Made by a program: the position numbers and the translations under genes | Source: Leptolyngbya sp. BL0902 | Lineage (GTDB): Bacteria > Cyanobacteriota > Cyanobacteriia > Phormidesmidales > Phormidesmidaceae | Length of the DNA: 64,000 bases | NCBI RefSeq assembly: GCF_016403105.1 | Contig: NZ_CP046155.1 | Span: 2,447,906 to 2,511,905 of the forward strand | Reading direction: 5' to 3' | The notes under the pieces: generated by a model | Databases searched by the model: none | What the model saw: only the letters and a program-made list of their open reading frames with translations | What the model was told of the DNA's origin: nothing | In this document: positions 1-9,029 of the stretch, one piece after another | Layout: the number at the start of each line of letters is the position of its first letter | Position numbering within the stretch: the first letter of the stretch is position 1

Positions 1-140
1 TCATGGCCCTCAGCCCCGAGCTACAGCCCAACCTGACGCTGCGCCACTTTCAGGGTGGCCATATGTTCTACACCTGGGAGGCCTCTCGACAACAGTGGCA
101 GCGCTCCATGCAGGCGTTCTACCAAACCGCCCTGGCCTAG
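1..140 (+). CDS. 3' end of a gene, possibly an S10 carboxypeptidase-like peptidase (partial)
   Basis: The frame is open from base 3 to the TAG at 138-140, giving 45 residues; the rest lies before the window. The tail contains G-G-H-M-F-Y followed by T-W-E-A-S-R. In serine carboxypeptidases of family S10 the catalytic histidine sits in a G-H-M context close to the C-terminus, which this resembles. No Ser or Asp of the triad can be seen because the gene is cut, so the family name is a guess from one short motif. Codon use is like the neighbouring genes. Confidence 0.45.
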   Translation, partial: MALSPELQPNLTLRHFQGGHMFYTWEASRQQWQRSMQAFYQTALA

Positions 141-250
141 AAATATGAGTTGCTTTGTTAACTTTTGTATCTAGATCGCCCTTGACCTGATGCGAGAGCG
201 TAACGGAACTTGATAATTAACTCAGAAAAGCAGGTTAGAAGGACAGACCT

Positions 251-625
251 ATGGGCTTTATCAAATCAATCTTTGGCATCATTGGCGGCGTATTCAAGGC
301 CATCCTAGGCGTGTTTGGCGTCGGCAAAAAATCCGAGTTCTTTATGGAACTCGATGAGGGTGATGTGGCCCCCGCTGCGGCTCCTGCTGCGGCTCCTGCC
401 CCTGCGGCAGCTACAGCCGTTGCAGAGCCCGTAGCTGCCCCTGCCGCCCCTGCTGCCCCTGCGCCTAAGCCTGCACCAGCAGCTCCCCAATCTGCTCCAT
501 CAGCCCCGGCGGTTCCCAGCTTTGCGGCTAACTATTTGGTGGGTTCCACCCTGCCCAGCCGTCGCCGCCCTGGCCCCAGCATGTCTCCCTTCCGGGATAT
601 GGCCAAGCAAGTTCAACCTCGCTAG
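251..625 (+). CDS. Small conserved cyanobacterial protein with hydrophobic N-terminus and Ala/Pro linker
   Basis: The protein has 124 residues in three parts. Residues 1-30 are hydrophobic and glycine/phenylalanine-rich with spaced lysines, like an amphipathic membrane-associating helix. Residues about 40-90 are an almost pure alanine/proline linker. Residues about 95-124 are basic and end in S-R-R-R-P-G-P and D-M-A-K-Q-V. I recognise this layout from uncharacterised cyanobacterial proteins but know no function. The start is supported by AGAAGGA about 8 bases upstream. A good terminator follows at 666-701, so the gene is probably monocistronic. The flexible linker suggests that the membrane-facing end and the basic end are meant to act apart; that is inference. 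Confidence 0.7.
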   Translation: MGFIKSIFGIIGGVFKAILGVFGVGKKSEFFMELDEGDVAPAAAPAAAPAPAAATAVAEPVAAPAAPAAPAPKPAPAAPQSAPSAPAVPSFAANYLVGSTLPSRRRPGPSMSPFRDMAKQVQPR

Positions 626-665
626 GTTAATCAGGCCATTACGACTCAGGCCATTACTACAAGGA

Positions 666-701
666 AGGGTTCGGGATATAGAATCTCGAACCTTCTTTTT
701 T
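666..701 (+). terminator. Rho-independent terminator of the gene at 251-625
   Basis: A stem with arms 666-677 and 683-694 (core GGTTCGGGAT against ATCTCGAACC, with G-T wobbles) closes a 5-base loop and is followed by six Ts at 696-701. It lies 40 bases after the stop codon and before the convergent tex gene. Confidence 0.8.
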
Positions 702-737
702 GGGGGCTTGCTAGTTCTTTGGGCCTGTTTTTCCGCC

Positions 738-2900
738 CTAGCCTTGTTTAATAGATAGGCCAATGCGTTTCAGTTTGGTATCCACATCCATCACGCGAAC
801 TTTGACCACTTGGCCCACTTTAACGATGTCGTTGGGGTCACTGACGAAACGGTTAGCCAGTTGGGAAATGTGAACGAGCCCATCTTGGTGAACGCCCACA
901 TCCACAAAAGCCCCGAAGTTGGTGACGTTGGTAACTGTGCCTTCAAGCACCATACCCGGCTTAAGGTCGGTGATGGTGTTGATGTCGTCCTGAAAACGGG
1001 CGTAGGTAAACTGATCACGAGGGTCACGACCCGGTTTTTCCAGTTCCTTCAAAATATCCTGGAGGGTGAGTTCTCCGGCGGTTTCTGTGGTGTACTGACT
1101 AATCTGAAGGCGTTTGAGGCGATCCGTAGCCTGGGAAATTTGGGTGAGAGGAATCCCTAAATCCGCCGCAATTTTATCCACAATGACATAACTTTCGGGG
1201 TGAACCGCCGTATTATCTAGGGGATTTTTGCCATCGCGAATGCGCAAGAAACCCGCCGCCTGTTCAAAGGCTTTGGGGCCAAGCTTTTTGACTTTTAGCA
1301 GATCCTTGCGAGACAGAAACGCGCCGTTGGTGTTGCGATAGTCCACAATATTATTCGCCACCGCCGGAGTAATGCCCGACACGTAGGTGAGCAACTCGCG
1401 GGAGGCCATATTCAGGTCTACGCCCACATAATTCACGCAGCTTTCGATGGTTTCATCCAGCTTTTGCTTCAGCCGTTTTTGATCAACATCATGTTGATAT
1501 TGCCCCACGCCGATGGATTTGGGGTCAATTTTCACCAGTTCCGCCAGGGGATCTTGCAGCCGTCGGGCAATGCTGATCGCCCCCCGCACGGTGACATCTA
1601 AATCAGGAAATTCTGCGGCGGCTACTTCACTGGCGGAGTAGATGGACGCCCCGGATTCATTGACAAAAACCTTCACGGGCGGCTGGCTCAGGGTCTTCAA
1701 GACTTCTCCCACAAAGGCATCGGTTTCGCGGCTGGCGGTGCCGTTGCCAATGGCGATCAGTTCGATGCGGTGCTTGCGAATCATTCCGGCCAAGGTTTCC
1801 ACCGCCCGCTGCCGTTGCTGGGCCGACTGGTGCGGAAAAATTGCCTGGTACTCTAAAAACTTGCCCGTGCTGTCTACCGCTGCCACCTTGCAGCCCGTGC
1901 GAAACCCCGGATCTACGCCCAGGGTTGGCTTCATCCCCGCCGGAGGCGATAGCAGCAGATTTTTCAAATTGGCCTCAAAGGTTTGGATCGACACCTCATC
2001 GGCCCAGGCTTTTTTCTCTGCCATCACTTCGCTGGTCAGCGAGGGTTTCATCAGTCGGCTGTACGCATCTTGAATTAGGGTTTGGTAGAACTGACGCAGC
2101 TCCGGCACTGAAGTTTTTACCGTGCCTTTGGCCAGGGTACTGAGGATGGGTTCAGCCTCAAGCTCAAGGCTCACCTTCAGCACTCCCTCCCGTTCTCCCC
2201 GCAGCAGGGCCAGCAAATTGTGGGAGGCTATTGACCGCACCGGATTGTGATAGGCCCGGTACATTTCGTACTTGGTGCTGCCTTCGGGATGATCTTTTTT
2301 GATGCTGGCGGTAATTTGGCCCTGCTTTAATAATTGATCCCGCACATAACGACGCAGGTCGGCCCGTTCCGCCACCTGTTCTGCCAAAATGTCTGCCGCC
2401 CCTTGCAGCGCGTCCTCCACCGTGACCACGCCCTTTTCGGTATCCACAAATCCCTGGGCAACCTGGCTGAGCTGGAGGCGTTGCCCCGATTGGTTGCTGG
2501 CCTCAATCTGCTGGGCCAAGGGCTCCAAACCCTTCTCCTTGGCCATGGTGGCGCGGGTGCGACGCTTGGGCCGATAGGGTAGGTAGAGGTCTTCTAGTTC
2601 CGTTTTTTGCTGACAGGCAAGAATCGCGGCCTTCAGGTCGGGGGTGAGCTTGCCTTGAGATTCAATTTCCGTTAGAACCGTTTGGCGACGGTCTTCTAGC
2701 TCGGTTAAATACTGGTGTCGCTCCGCAATTTGCCGCAGTTGCACCTCATCCAGATTTCCGGTGCGCTCCTTGCGGTAGCGGGCCACAAAGGGCACCGTCG
2801 CCCCTTCCGCAAACAGGGTCAGGGCGGCGTGAACTTGGGGATCGTGCAGATTGAGTTCGGCAGCAATCACCGAAACTAAAGACGGTGCCGAAGGGGGCAT
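738..2900 (-). CDS. tex: Tex-family RNA-binding transcription accessory protein
   Basis: About 720 residues with the complete Tex order. There is an N-terminal helical Tex region, then an YqgF/RNase H-like domain at about 320-440 (starts T-L-G-V-D-P-G-F-R-T-G). A helix-hairpin-helix region follows at about 490-570 (Y-V-S-G-I-T at its start). The C-terminal S1 RNA-binding domain at about 645-718 reads G-T-V-T-N-V-T-N-F-G-A-F. Tex proteins bind nucleic acid and the transcription machinery in the cytoplasm; the exact role is unsettled. The frame also opens at a TTG eight codons upstream, but I chose the ATG because an AGGG lies before it and the TTG has no ribosome site. It converges on the terminator at 666-701. 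Confidence 0.92.
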   Translation of the reverse strand: MPPSAPSLVSVIAAELNLHDPQVHAALTLFAEGATVPFVARYRKERTGNLDEVQLRQIAERHQYLTELEDRRQTVLTEIESQGKLTPDLKAAILACQQKTELEDLYLPYRPKRRTRATMAKEKGLEPLAQQIEASNQSGQRLQLSQVAQGFVDTEKGVVTVEDALQGAADILAEQVAERADLRRYVRDQLLKQGQITASIKKDHPEGSTKYEMYRAYHNPVRSIASHNLLALLRGEREGVLKVSLELEAEPILSTLAKGTVKTSVPELRQFYQTLIQDAYSRLMKPSLTSEVMAEKKAWADEVSIQTFEANLKNLLLSPPAGMKPTLGVDPGFRTGCKVAAVDSTGKFLEYQAIFPHQSAQQRQRAVETLAGMIRKHRIELIAIGNGTASRETDAFVGEVLKTLSQPPVKVFVNESGASIYSASEVAAAEFPDLDVTVRGAISIARRLQDPLAELVKIDPKSIGVGQYQHDVDQKRLKQKLDETIESCVNYVGVDLNMASRELLTYVSGITPAVANNIVDYRNTNGAFLSRKDLLKVKKLGPKAFEQAAGFLRIRDGKNPLDNTAVHPESYVIVDKIAADLGIPLTQISQATDRLKRLQISQYTTETAGELTLQDILKELEKPGRDPRDQFTYARFQDDINTITDLKPGMVLEGTVTNVTNFGAFVDVGVHQDGLVHISQLANRFVSDPNDIVKVGQVVKVRVMDVDTKLKRIGLSIKQG

Positions 2901-2983
2901 AACGGTAGCCCTAGGTAGTTGCAATGAGGAGAGGCAACCAAGGTGTACAGACCCATCAGTTGCCCCCTAGCTAAGTTAGCCGC

Positions 2984-4990
2984 CTAGCCCAGCAGAGCCT
3001 TGGCGCGGCTGACCACGTTTTCTACGGTAAAGCCAAACTTCTCCATCACCAGGCCACCGGGGGCGGAGGCTCCGAAGCGATCCACACCGATGACGTCGCC
3101 TTCGGCCCCCACGTAGCGGCACCAGCCCATGGTGATTCCGGCTTCCACGGCAAGGCGCTTGGTGACGGCCTTGGGCAGCACGGATTCTTGGTAGGCGGCA
3201 TCCTGGGCGTCGAACAGTTCCCAGCAGGGCATGGAAACCACGCGCACCTTGGTGCCAGCGGCCCGCAGTTCCTTGGCGGCATCTACACAGAGGCTGACTT
3301 CGCTACCCGTGCCGATCAGGATCAGGTCAGGGGTGCCCTCGCAGTCATCAACCACGTACGCGCCCTTGGCTACGCCCTCGATGGAGGCACCGGGCAGGTT
3401 GGGCAGGTTTTGACGGCTGAAGGCCATCAGAGTCGGGGTCTTGCGGTGTTCCACGGCCACTTTGTAAGCGCCGGAGGTTTCGGTGCCGTCGGCGGGGCGA
3501 ATCACCAGCAGGTTGGGGATGGCCCGCAGGGAGGCGATGGTTTCCACGGGTTGGTGGGTGGGGCCATCTTCGCCAAGGCCGATGGAGTCGTGGGTCATCA
3601 CATAGATCACCCCGGCTTGGGACAGGGCCGAGAGGCGAATCGCCGCCCGCATGTAGTCGGCAAACACCAGGAAGGTGGCGCAGTAGGGAATTAGGCCAGA
3701 GTTGTGCAGGGCAATGCCGTTACAGATCGCGCCCATGCCGTGCTCCCGAACGCCGAAGCGCAGGTTGCGGTTTTCGTAGCTACCCTTCTGGAAATTGCCG
3801 GAAATCTTCAGTTCCGTCAGGTTGGAGTGGGTGAGGTCGGCGGAACCGCCAATCAGTTCAGGCAGGGCCGGAGCCAGGGCATTCAGGGTGACTTCGGAGT
3901 TCTTCCGGGTGGCCAGAGCCTTGTCTGCGGGGGTGTAGGTGGGCAGGCTGTCGGCCCAACCTTCGGGCAGTTTGCCGGAGAGCATCCGCTCAAATTCGGC
4001 GGCTTCGGCGGCGTACTGGGTGCGGTAGGTGGCAAGGGTAGCTTCCCACTCGGCTTGCAGGCTGGCCCCGCGTTCGACGGCCTTACGCATGTGGTTGAGG
4101 GCGTCTTCGGGAATTTCAAAGTCGCCGTAGCTCCAGCCCAGGTTTTCGCGGGTGAGCTTGATTTCGTCGGCACCCAGGGCGGCACCGTGGACACCGGGGG
4201 TGTCCTGCTTGTTGGGAGACCCGTAGCCGATGGTGGTGGTGACTTTGATCATGGAAGGGCGATCCGTCACAGCCTTGGCAGCTTCGATGGCTTTGGCGAT
4301 GGCGTCCAGGTCGGTGTTGCCGTTTTCGACGTGCTGAACGTGCCAGCCGTAGGCTTCAAACCGCTTGGACACGTCTTCGGTGAAGGCAATGTCGGTGGAG
4401 CCGTCGATGGAGATGTGGTTGTCGTCGTAGAGGGCGATCAGCTTGCCCAGGCCCAGGTGGCCCGCCAGAGAGCAGGCTTCCCCAGACACGCCTTCCATGT
4501 TGCAGCCGTCGCCCAGGATAACGTAGGTGTAGTGGTCTACCAGGGTGGCGTCGGGCTTGTTGAACTTGGCGGCCAGGTGCGCTTCGGCCATGGCCAGACC
4601 CACGGCGTTGGCAATGCCCTGACCGAGGGGGCCAGTGGTGACTTCCACACCGGGGGTTTCAAAGTTTTCGGGGTGGCCGGGGGTGCGAGCGCCCCACTGA
4701 CGGAATTCTTTGATGTCGTCTAGGGTCACGCTGTCGTAGCCCGTTAGGTACAGCAGGGCGTATTGCAACATACAGCCGTGGCCCGCCGACAGCACAAAGC
4801 GGTCGCGGTTGAACCACTGGGGGTTCTTGGGGTTGAACCGCATGAACTTGTCCCACAGCACGTAGGCCATCGGTGCGGCACCCATGGGCAGACCGGGGTG
4901 GCCAGACTTCGCTTTTTCTACGGCATCAATGGCCAAAAAGCGAATGGAATTAATACAGAGTTCTTCCAGGGATTGGGTTGCAACAGCCAT
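2984..4990 (-). CDS. tkt: Transketolase
   Basis: 668 residues, the usual length. Transketolase moves two-carbon ketol units between sugar phosphates with thiamine diphosphate and Mg, and in cyanobacteria it serves the Calvin cycle and the pentose phosphate pathway. The N-terminal domain has S-G-H-P-G-L-P-M-G and the thiamine-binding G-D-G-C-N-M near residue 158. The middle domain has R-F-G-V-R-E-H-G-M. The C-terminal domain ends V-V-S-R-A-K-A-L. It lies downstream of fabF on the same strand, separated by 243 bases that include a perfect TATAAT, so it probably has its own promoter besides any read-through. acpP-fabF-tkt is a conserved order in cyanobacteria. Confidence 0.97.
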   Translation of the reverse strand: MAVATQSLEELCINSIRFLAIDAVEKAKSGHPGLPMGAAPMAYVLWDKFMRFNPKNPQWFNRDRFVLSAGHGCMLQYALLYLTGYDSVTLDDIKEFRQWGARTPGHPENFETPGVEVTTGPLGQGIANAVGLAMAEAHLAAKFNKPDATLVDHYTYVILGDGCNMEGVSGEACSLAGHLGLGKLIALYDDNHISIDGSTDIAFTEDVSKRFEAYGWHVQHVENGNTDLDAIAKAIEAAKAVTDRPSMIKVTTTIGYGSPNKQDTPGVHGAALGADEIKLTRENLGWSYGDFEIPEDALNHMRKAVERGASLQAEWEATLATYRTQYAAEAAEFERMLSGKLPEGWADSLPTYTPADKALATRKNSEVTLNALAPALPELIGGSADLTHSNLTELKISGNFQKGSYENRNLRFGVREHGMGAICNGIALHNSGLIPYCATFLVFADYMRAAIRLSALSQAGVIYVMTHDSIGLGEDGPTHQPVETIASLRAIPNLLVIRPADGTETSGAYKVAVEHRKTPTLMAFSRQNLPNLPGASIEGVAKGAYVVDDCEGTPDLILIGTGSEVSLCVDAAKELRAAGTKVRVVSMPCWELFDAQDAAYQESVLPKAVTKRLAVEAGITMGWCRYVGAEGDVIGVDRFGASAPGGLVMEKFGFTVENVVSRAKALLG

Positions 4991-5210
4991 AGTTTCAACA
5001 GCTTAACGACGGGTTATTCGGAGCAGCGGACGGTGAACCAGAGAATCAGCGAAACAAAACCAAAACCAACAAACACGACAACAAACCTTGACCGCTCAAG
5101 ATTTCTACAATTGCCCCCGCCTTCAGCAGACCGTTCAACCGGGCAATTGTCAACACCTTCACTCGGCAGGGCCGACCTCACATCGGCCCCTAACGCCAAA
5201 TCTTTAGGTC

Positions 5211-5216
5211 ATTATA
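5211..5216 (-). promoter_or_regulatory. Candidate -10 element for tkt
   Basis: On the minus strand the sequence reads TATAAT, preceded by AGG, about 220 bases before the tkt start. No convincing -35 hexamer sits 16-18 bases upstream, where the end of fabF begins, so this rests on the -10 box alone. It implies a long 5' untranslated leader. Confidence 0.35.
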
Positions 5217-5233
5217 CCTATGCTTTTGTAACT

Positions 5234-6487
5234 CTAGCTACGGTACTTTCGGAAAGCTAGGGTAACATTGTGCCCCCCAAAGCCAAAGGAGTTGGACAGC
5301 GCCACTTCGATGGGCATGGGCCGACTCTGATTCGGCACGTAGTCCAAATCGCAATCGGGGTCGGGGTTATCCAGGTTGATGGTGGGCGGAGCCACATCGT
5401 TCGCCATGGCCAAACAGGTCGCGACCGCTTCAATGCCACCGGAACCGCCCAGCAGGTGCCCGGTCATGGACTTAGTGGAACTCACCGCCGCTTTGTAGGC
5501 CGCTTCGCCCAACGCAGTTTTGATCGCCTGGGTTTCGGTGGGGTCGTTGGCTCCGGTGCTGGTGCCGTGGGCGTTGATGTAGCTCACCTGATCCGGCGTA
5601 ATCCCCGCATCCTTTAGGGCTAGGCGAATGCAGCGGGCGGCCCCTTCGCCACCGGGAACGGGGGCGGTCATGTGGTAGGCATCGCAGGTCATGCCGTAGC
5701 CCACCATTTCGGCGTAGATGGTGGCTCCTCGGCTGAGGGCGTGCTCCAGTTCTTCGAGGATCAAAATGCCGCAGCCTTCCCCAATCACAAAGCCGTCGCG
5801 ATCCTTATCAAAGGGACGGCTGGCGCGGGTGGGGTCATCATTGCGGGTAGACAACGCACGGGCGGATGCGAATCCGGCGACCCCCAGAGGCGTCACAGCG
5901 GCCTCGGTGCCGCCGCAGATCATCGCCTGCACTTGGCCCATTTGAATCAGCCGAAAAGCGTCGCCGATGGCGTTAGAACCAGCGGCGCAAGCCGTCACCG
6001 TACAGGTACTTGGCCCCTTGGCTCCGGTGTGGATGGCCGTTAGCCCAGCGGCCATGTTGGCAATCATCATCGGAATCATGAAGGGGCTACAGCGGCTGGG
6101 GCCACGGGTGAGGTAGATTTCCTGCTGATCCTCCAGCACCTTGAGGCCACCGATGCCGGAACCAATGCAGGTGCCCACCTGTTCGGCGTTGAGGTCGGTA
6201 ATTTGCAGACCCGAATGCTGAACCGCGCGCTGGCTGGCGATCACCGCAAACTGGGAGAAGCGATCCATGCGCTTGGCGTCTTTCTTATCCAGAAATTCCG
6301 TGGGGTCAAACCCTTTGACTTCCGCCGCAATTTGAGAGGCATGGTGAGAGGGATCAAAATGGGTGATCCGAGCAACGCCGCTCCGTCCTGCCTTTAGCCC
6401 CTCCCAATAGTCCGCCAGACTATTGCCGATGGGGGTGATGGCATCCATGCCAGTGACAACAACACGCTTTAATTCAGAGTGGGCCAT
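5234..6487 (-). CDS. fabF: Beta-ketoacyl-ACP synthase II
   Basis: 417 residues. It condenses malonyl-ACP with acyl-ACP in type II fatty acid elongation. The thiolase-fold catalytic residues are visible: Cys in T-A-C-A-A-G-S near residue 166, His in N-A-H-G-T-S-T-G near 306, and His in M-T-G-H-L-L-G near 342. A TTG two codons upstream is also in frame; I used the ATG giving M-A-H-S-E-L, which matches how the family starts. It is 147 bases downstream of acpP, the carrier protein it works with, and the two are very likely co-transcribed. Confidence 0.96.
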   Translation of the reverse strand: MAHSELKRVVVTGMDAITPIGNSLADYWEGLKAGRSGVARITHFDPSHHASQIAAEVKGFDPTEFLDKKDAKRMDRFSQFAVIASQRAVQHSGLQITDLNAEQVGTCIGSGIGGLKVLEDQQEIYLTRGPSRCSPFMIPMMIANMAAGLTAIHTGAKGPSTCTVTACAAGSNAIGDAFRLIQMGQVQAMICGGTEAAVTPLGVAGFASARALSTRNDDPTRASRPFDKDRDGFVIGEGCGILILEELEHALSRGATIYAEMVGYGMTCDAYHMTAPVPGGEGAARCIRLALKDAGITPDQVSYINAHGTSTGANDPTETQAIKTALGEAAYKAAVSSTKSMTGHLLGGSGGIEAVATCLAMANDVAPPTINLDNPDPDCDLDYVPNQSRPMPIEVALSNSFGFGGHNVTLAFRKYRS

Positions 6488-6634
6488 AACCAAGGTCTAT
6501 TAAAAATAGAATCAAGCCCCACGCAGAGACAGCGCCCAACGGAGGCTAGATTCGGTACGGTCTGAAGGGTGAATACTAGGGATGGGGCTCCATCGCTGGG
6601 GTGAAGCTGGCCCTAGATAACTAGGACAATGGGC

Positions 6635-6874
6635 CTAGGCGGCTTTTTCGACGATGAAATTCACCGCGTCTTGAACCGTGGCAATGCCTTCAGCGGCTTC
6701 ATCGGGGATTTCGATGTTGAATTCTTCTTCCAGAGCCATCACCAGCTCAACGGTATCCAGAGAATCCGCGCCCAGATCGTTGGCAAAGCTGGCTTCGGGC
6801 TTCACTTCCGCCTCATCTACCCCAAGCTGTTCGCTGACGATCTTCTGAACCTTATCAAAAACCTCTGCGCTCAT
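6635..6874 (-). CDS. acpP: Acyl carrier protein
   Basis: 79 residues, acidic. The 4'-phosphopantetheine attachment serine is Ser38 in G-A-D-S-L-D-T-V-E. The protein carries growing acyl chains in type II fatty acid synthesis. The frame is open further upstream, but the ATG at 6874 has AAGGAG six bases before it and gives the standard N-terminus. First gene of the acpP-fabF-tkt run. Confidence 0.98.
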   Translation of the reverse strand: MSAEVFDKVQKIVSEQLGVDEAEVKPEASFANDLGADSLDTVELVMALEEEFNIEIPDEAAEGIATVQDAVNFIVEKAA

Positions 6875-7059
6875 AGGACTCCTTCGCCTCTCCTGGAAAA
6901 TGTACAGACAACAGAAAACCTTATCACCTAGCGATCCGAATTCAACCAAAAGGATGGCTAGCCCCGGCACTAAGGCTACTTAAATTTGGGCATTGTTCCA
7001 TACTACTCGTAAAGCGTCCCCCTTAAAATCAGTGATAGTGGGACGGGAGGACAGGCGCG

Positions 7060-7866
7060 ATGCCATTGGTCACGTTGACCCAGGGACAGCTCAAACTACT
7101 GGAACTCTGCCCCCGACGGTTGCAGTACACCCACCTTGACCAACTGGCCGCACCGGAGGATCCCGCCATGCTGGAACGGCAACGCTGGGGCACCCGCTTC
7201 CACCTAGCCATGCAGCAGCGGGAAATGGGCCTGCCCCTGGAACCCCTGCTAGATCAGGATCCTGAACTGGCGGCGGCTATCCAAGCCCTAGAGGAACAAT
7301 CCCCCGATTGGTTTGGCCCTGAAAGCAACCCTACGGAACCGGAAATTCTGCGCCAGAGCGAACACCGCCGCAGTTTGGCCTGGGGTGCCTATGAGCTAAC
7401 TGTGGTGTATGACCTGCTGCGCCTAACGCCCCACAGTGGCCACATTATCGACTGGAAAACCTACCGCCAACGGCCCAAGAAAACCCAGCTATCCCAAGAC
7501 TGGCAAACCCGCCTCTACCTCTATGTGCTGGCGGAAACCACCGACCTTGACCCCGCCCACCTATCCATGACCTACTGGTTTGTGCCACCTCCCTCAGCGG
7601 GCAAGCCCAAGGCAGCGGATCGCCCTGGAGCCGTCACCATTACCTATTCGTCCCATAAACATCGCACCACCGCCCGCGACCTCCGCCGTTTGAGCCACTA
7701 CTTGGACGACCTGCTCGTCGCCAAGGAATTTCCCAAGGTCGATGCCGCCCTAGGCCACTGCCTGCGTTGCCCCTTTGCCCTGCGCTGCCAGCGGGCCGAT
7801 GCCCCCGCCGATCCGCTGTTGTCCCCCATCCCCGCCATCGAGACCATCGACGAAATTCCGGTTTGA
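7060..7866 (+). CDS. PD-(D/E)XK nuclease with probable iron-sulfur cluster (RecB/Cas4-like)
   Basis: 268 residues. The nuclease core shows an aspartate near 118, the D-W-K triplet at 131-133, and a Q...Y motif after it (Q-T-R-L-Y-L-Y). Cys17 together with Cys234, Cys237 and Cys243 makes the split one-plus-three cysteine arrangement that holds a 4Fe-4S cluster in AddB and Cas4 nucleases. The family cuts DNA ends or single strands. No helicase, recombinase, cas gene or repeat array lies nearby, so its partner is unknown and it may act in general DNA repair. GGGAGG lies about 10 bases before the ATG. It is divergent from acpP. Confidence 0.75.
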   Translation: MPLVTLTQGQLKLLELCPRRLQYTHLDQLAAPEDPAMLERQRWGTRFHLAMQQREMGLPLEPLLDQDPELAAAIQALEEQSPDWFGPESNPTEPEILRQSEHRRSLAWGAYELTVVYDLLRLTPHSGHIIDWKTYRQRPKKTQLSQDWQTRLYLYVLAETTDLDPAHLSMTYWFVPPPSAGKPKAADRPGAVTITYSSHKHRTTARDLRRLSHYLDDLLVAKEFPKVDAALGHCLRCPFALRCQRADAPADPLLSPIPAIETIDEIPV

Positions 7867-8026
7867 GTCGCCATCCAGCAGACTATAGCTCCAGCATTAG
7901 GTCTAGATTGGCTCAGAGTGGGCTGTTTCGCACCGGGGCTTAGGCTAAGGTAGGGATAGCCTACCGTCGGGGAAATTCCTGATCTGTTCAGCCCGTCGCT
8001 TGTTTCGGCCCATCGATTCCAGTGCT

Positions 8027-8812
8027 ATGACCCTCAAACGTTCACCGCTGCCAATTTTGACCCTGGTGCATCAGGCCACCTCAAACCCTGGACTGGTGGG
8101 GGCAATTTTGACTGAGATGGGCTATCGCCTGGATATTCGCTGCTTGGCCGTGGGGGATGCGTTGCCGCCTAGCCTCGATCACCACAGTGCGGCCATTGTC
8201 TTTGGTGGCCCCATGAGTGCCAACGATGACCACTTGCCCTTCATCCGCCAAGAATTGGACTGGATTCCGACGGTATTAGCTGCCCAAAAGCCCTATTTGG
8301 GGATTTGCCTGGGGGCGCAGTTGTTGGCCCGCACCCTGGGGGCGAAGGTGGCTCCTCACCCCGATGGCCTGCGGGAGATTGGCTACTACCCGATTGTGCC
8401 CACTCAAATCGGGCGATCCTTTTTGCCCCAGCCGATGATCGTTTACCAGTGGCACCAGGAGGGCTTTGAGATTCCCCACGGGGCTCACCTCCTCGCCAAA
8501 GGACATACCTTTAGCCATCAAGCCTTTGGCTACCAGCGGGCCTTTGGGCTGCAATTTCATCCCGAAATTACCACCACCATGGTCAACCACTGGACAACGG
8601 AAGGGGCCGATCAACTCGCCTACCCCGGTGCCCAAGGCCGTGCCCACCACATCAGCCACCATCGCCTCTATCGGCAATCGGTGGAGGGCTGGCTGCGGCG
8701 ATTCTTAGTCCAGTGGATAGCCGCCCCCACCCAGGCGGAACAGGTCTGGAACCATTACCACCACCCCAGCCATGCCCAGCCCTTGGCCCAGCGGGGAATC
8801 TCCCTGGCCTAG
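8027..8812 (+). CDS. Class I glutamine amidotransferase (GMP synthase-like domain)
   Basis: 261 residues from the ATG. A TTG nine codons upstream is in frame but would add a stretch unlike the family. The triad is Cys94 in G-I-C-L-G-A-Q and His178/Glu180 in Q-F-H-P-E. The oxyanion-type G-G-P-M-S-A loop is also present. Such stand-alone domains hydrolyse glutamine to ammonia or act as gamma-glutamyl peptidases. No synthetase domain is fused or adjacent, so the acceptor substrate cannot be told. It follows the nuclease gene after 160 bases with no shared operon signal. Confidence 0.8.
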   Translation: MTLKRSPLPILTLVHQATSNPGLVGAILTEMGYRLDIRCLAVGDALPPSLDHHSAAIVFGGPMSANDDHLPFIRQELDWIPTVLAAQKPYLGICLGAQLLARTLGAKVAPHPDGLREIGYYPIVPTQIGRSFLPQPMIVYQWHQEGFEIPHGAHLLAKGHTFSHQAFGYQRAFGLQFHPEITTTMVNHWTTEGADQLAYPGAQGRAHHISHHRLYRQSVEGWLRRFLVQWIAAPTQAEQVWNHYHHPSHAQPLAQRGISLA

Positions 8813-9029
8813 CGTTGCAGAATACCGTTATCTGAAGCCACGGTTATAGACATTTCGACTCACTTTGAGACCCCCATGGGTTGGCTTTACAAGGGGCATA
8901 GCCGATTCAGATGTCTTATGACTTATCGAAATTAACGATACGATTCCCTCCCTAAGCGCACTTTTTTGGCGAGGATGGGATTTATAAGGTTAATCGCATC
9001 AATGCCAATGGCTTCTGGGGGTATTCAGC

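Noticed and set aside
3704-4723. A 339-codon open frame opposite transketolase
   Set aside because: It mirrors the third-position GC bias of tkt and translates to a Gly/Val-rich sequence without any motif. The tkt frame has full family homology.
7060-7866. Calling the nuclease Cas4
   Set aside because: The cysteine layout fits, but no adaptation genes or repeats occur in the window, and AddB-like nucleases share the same motifs.
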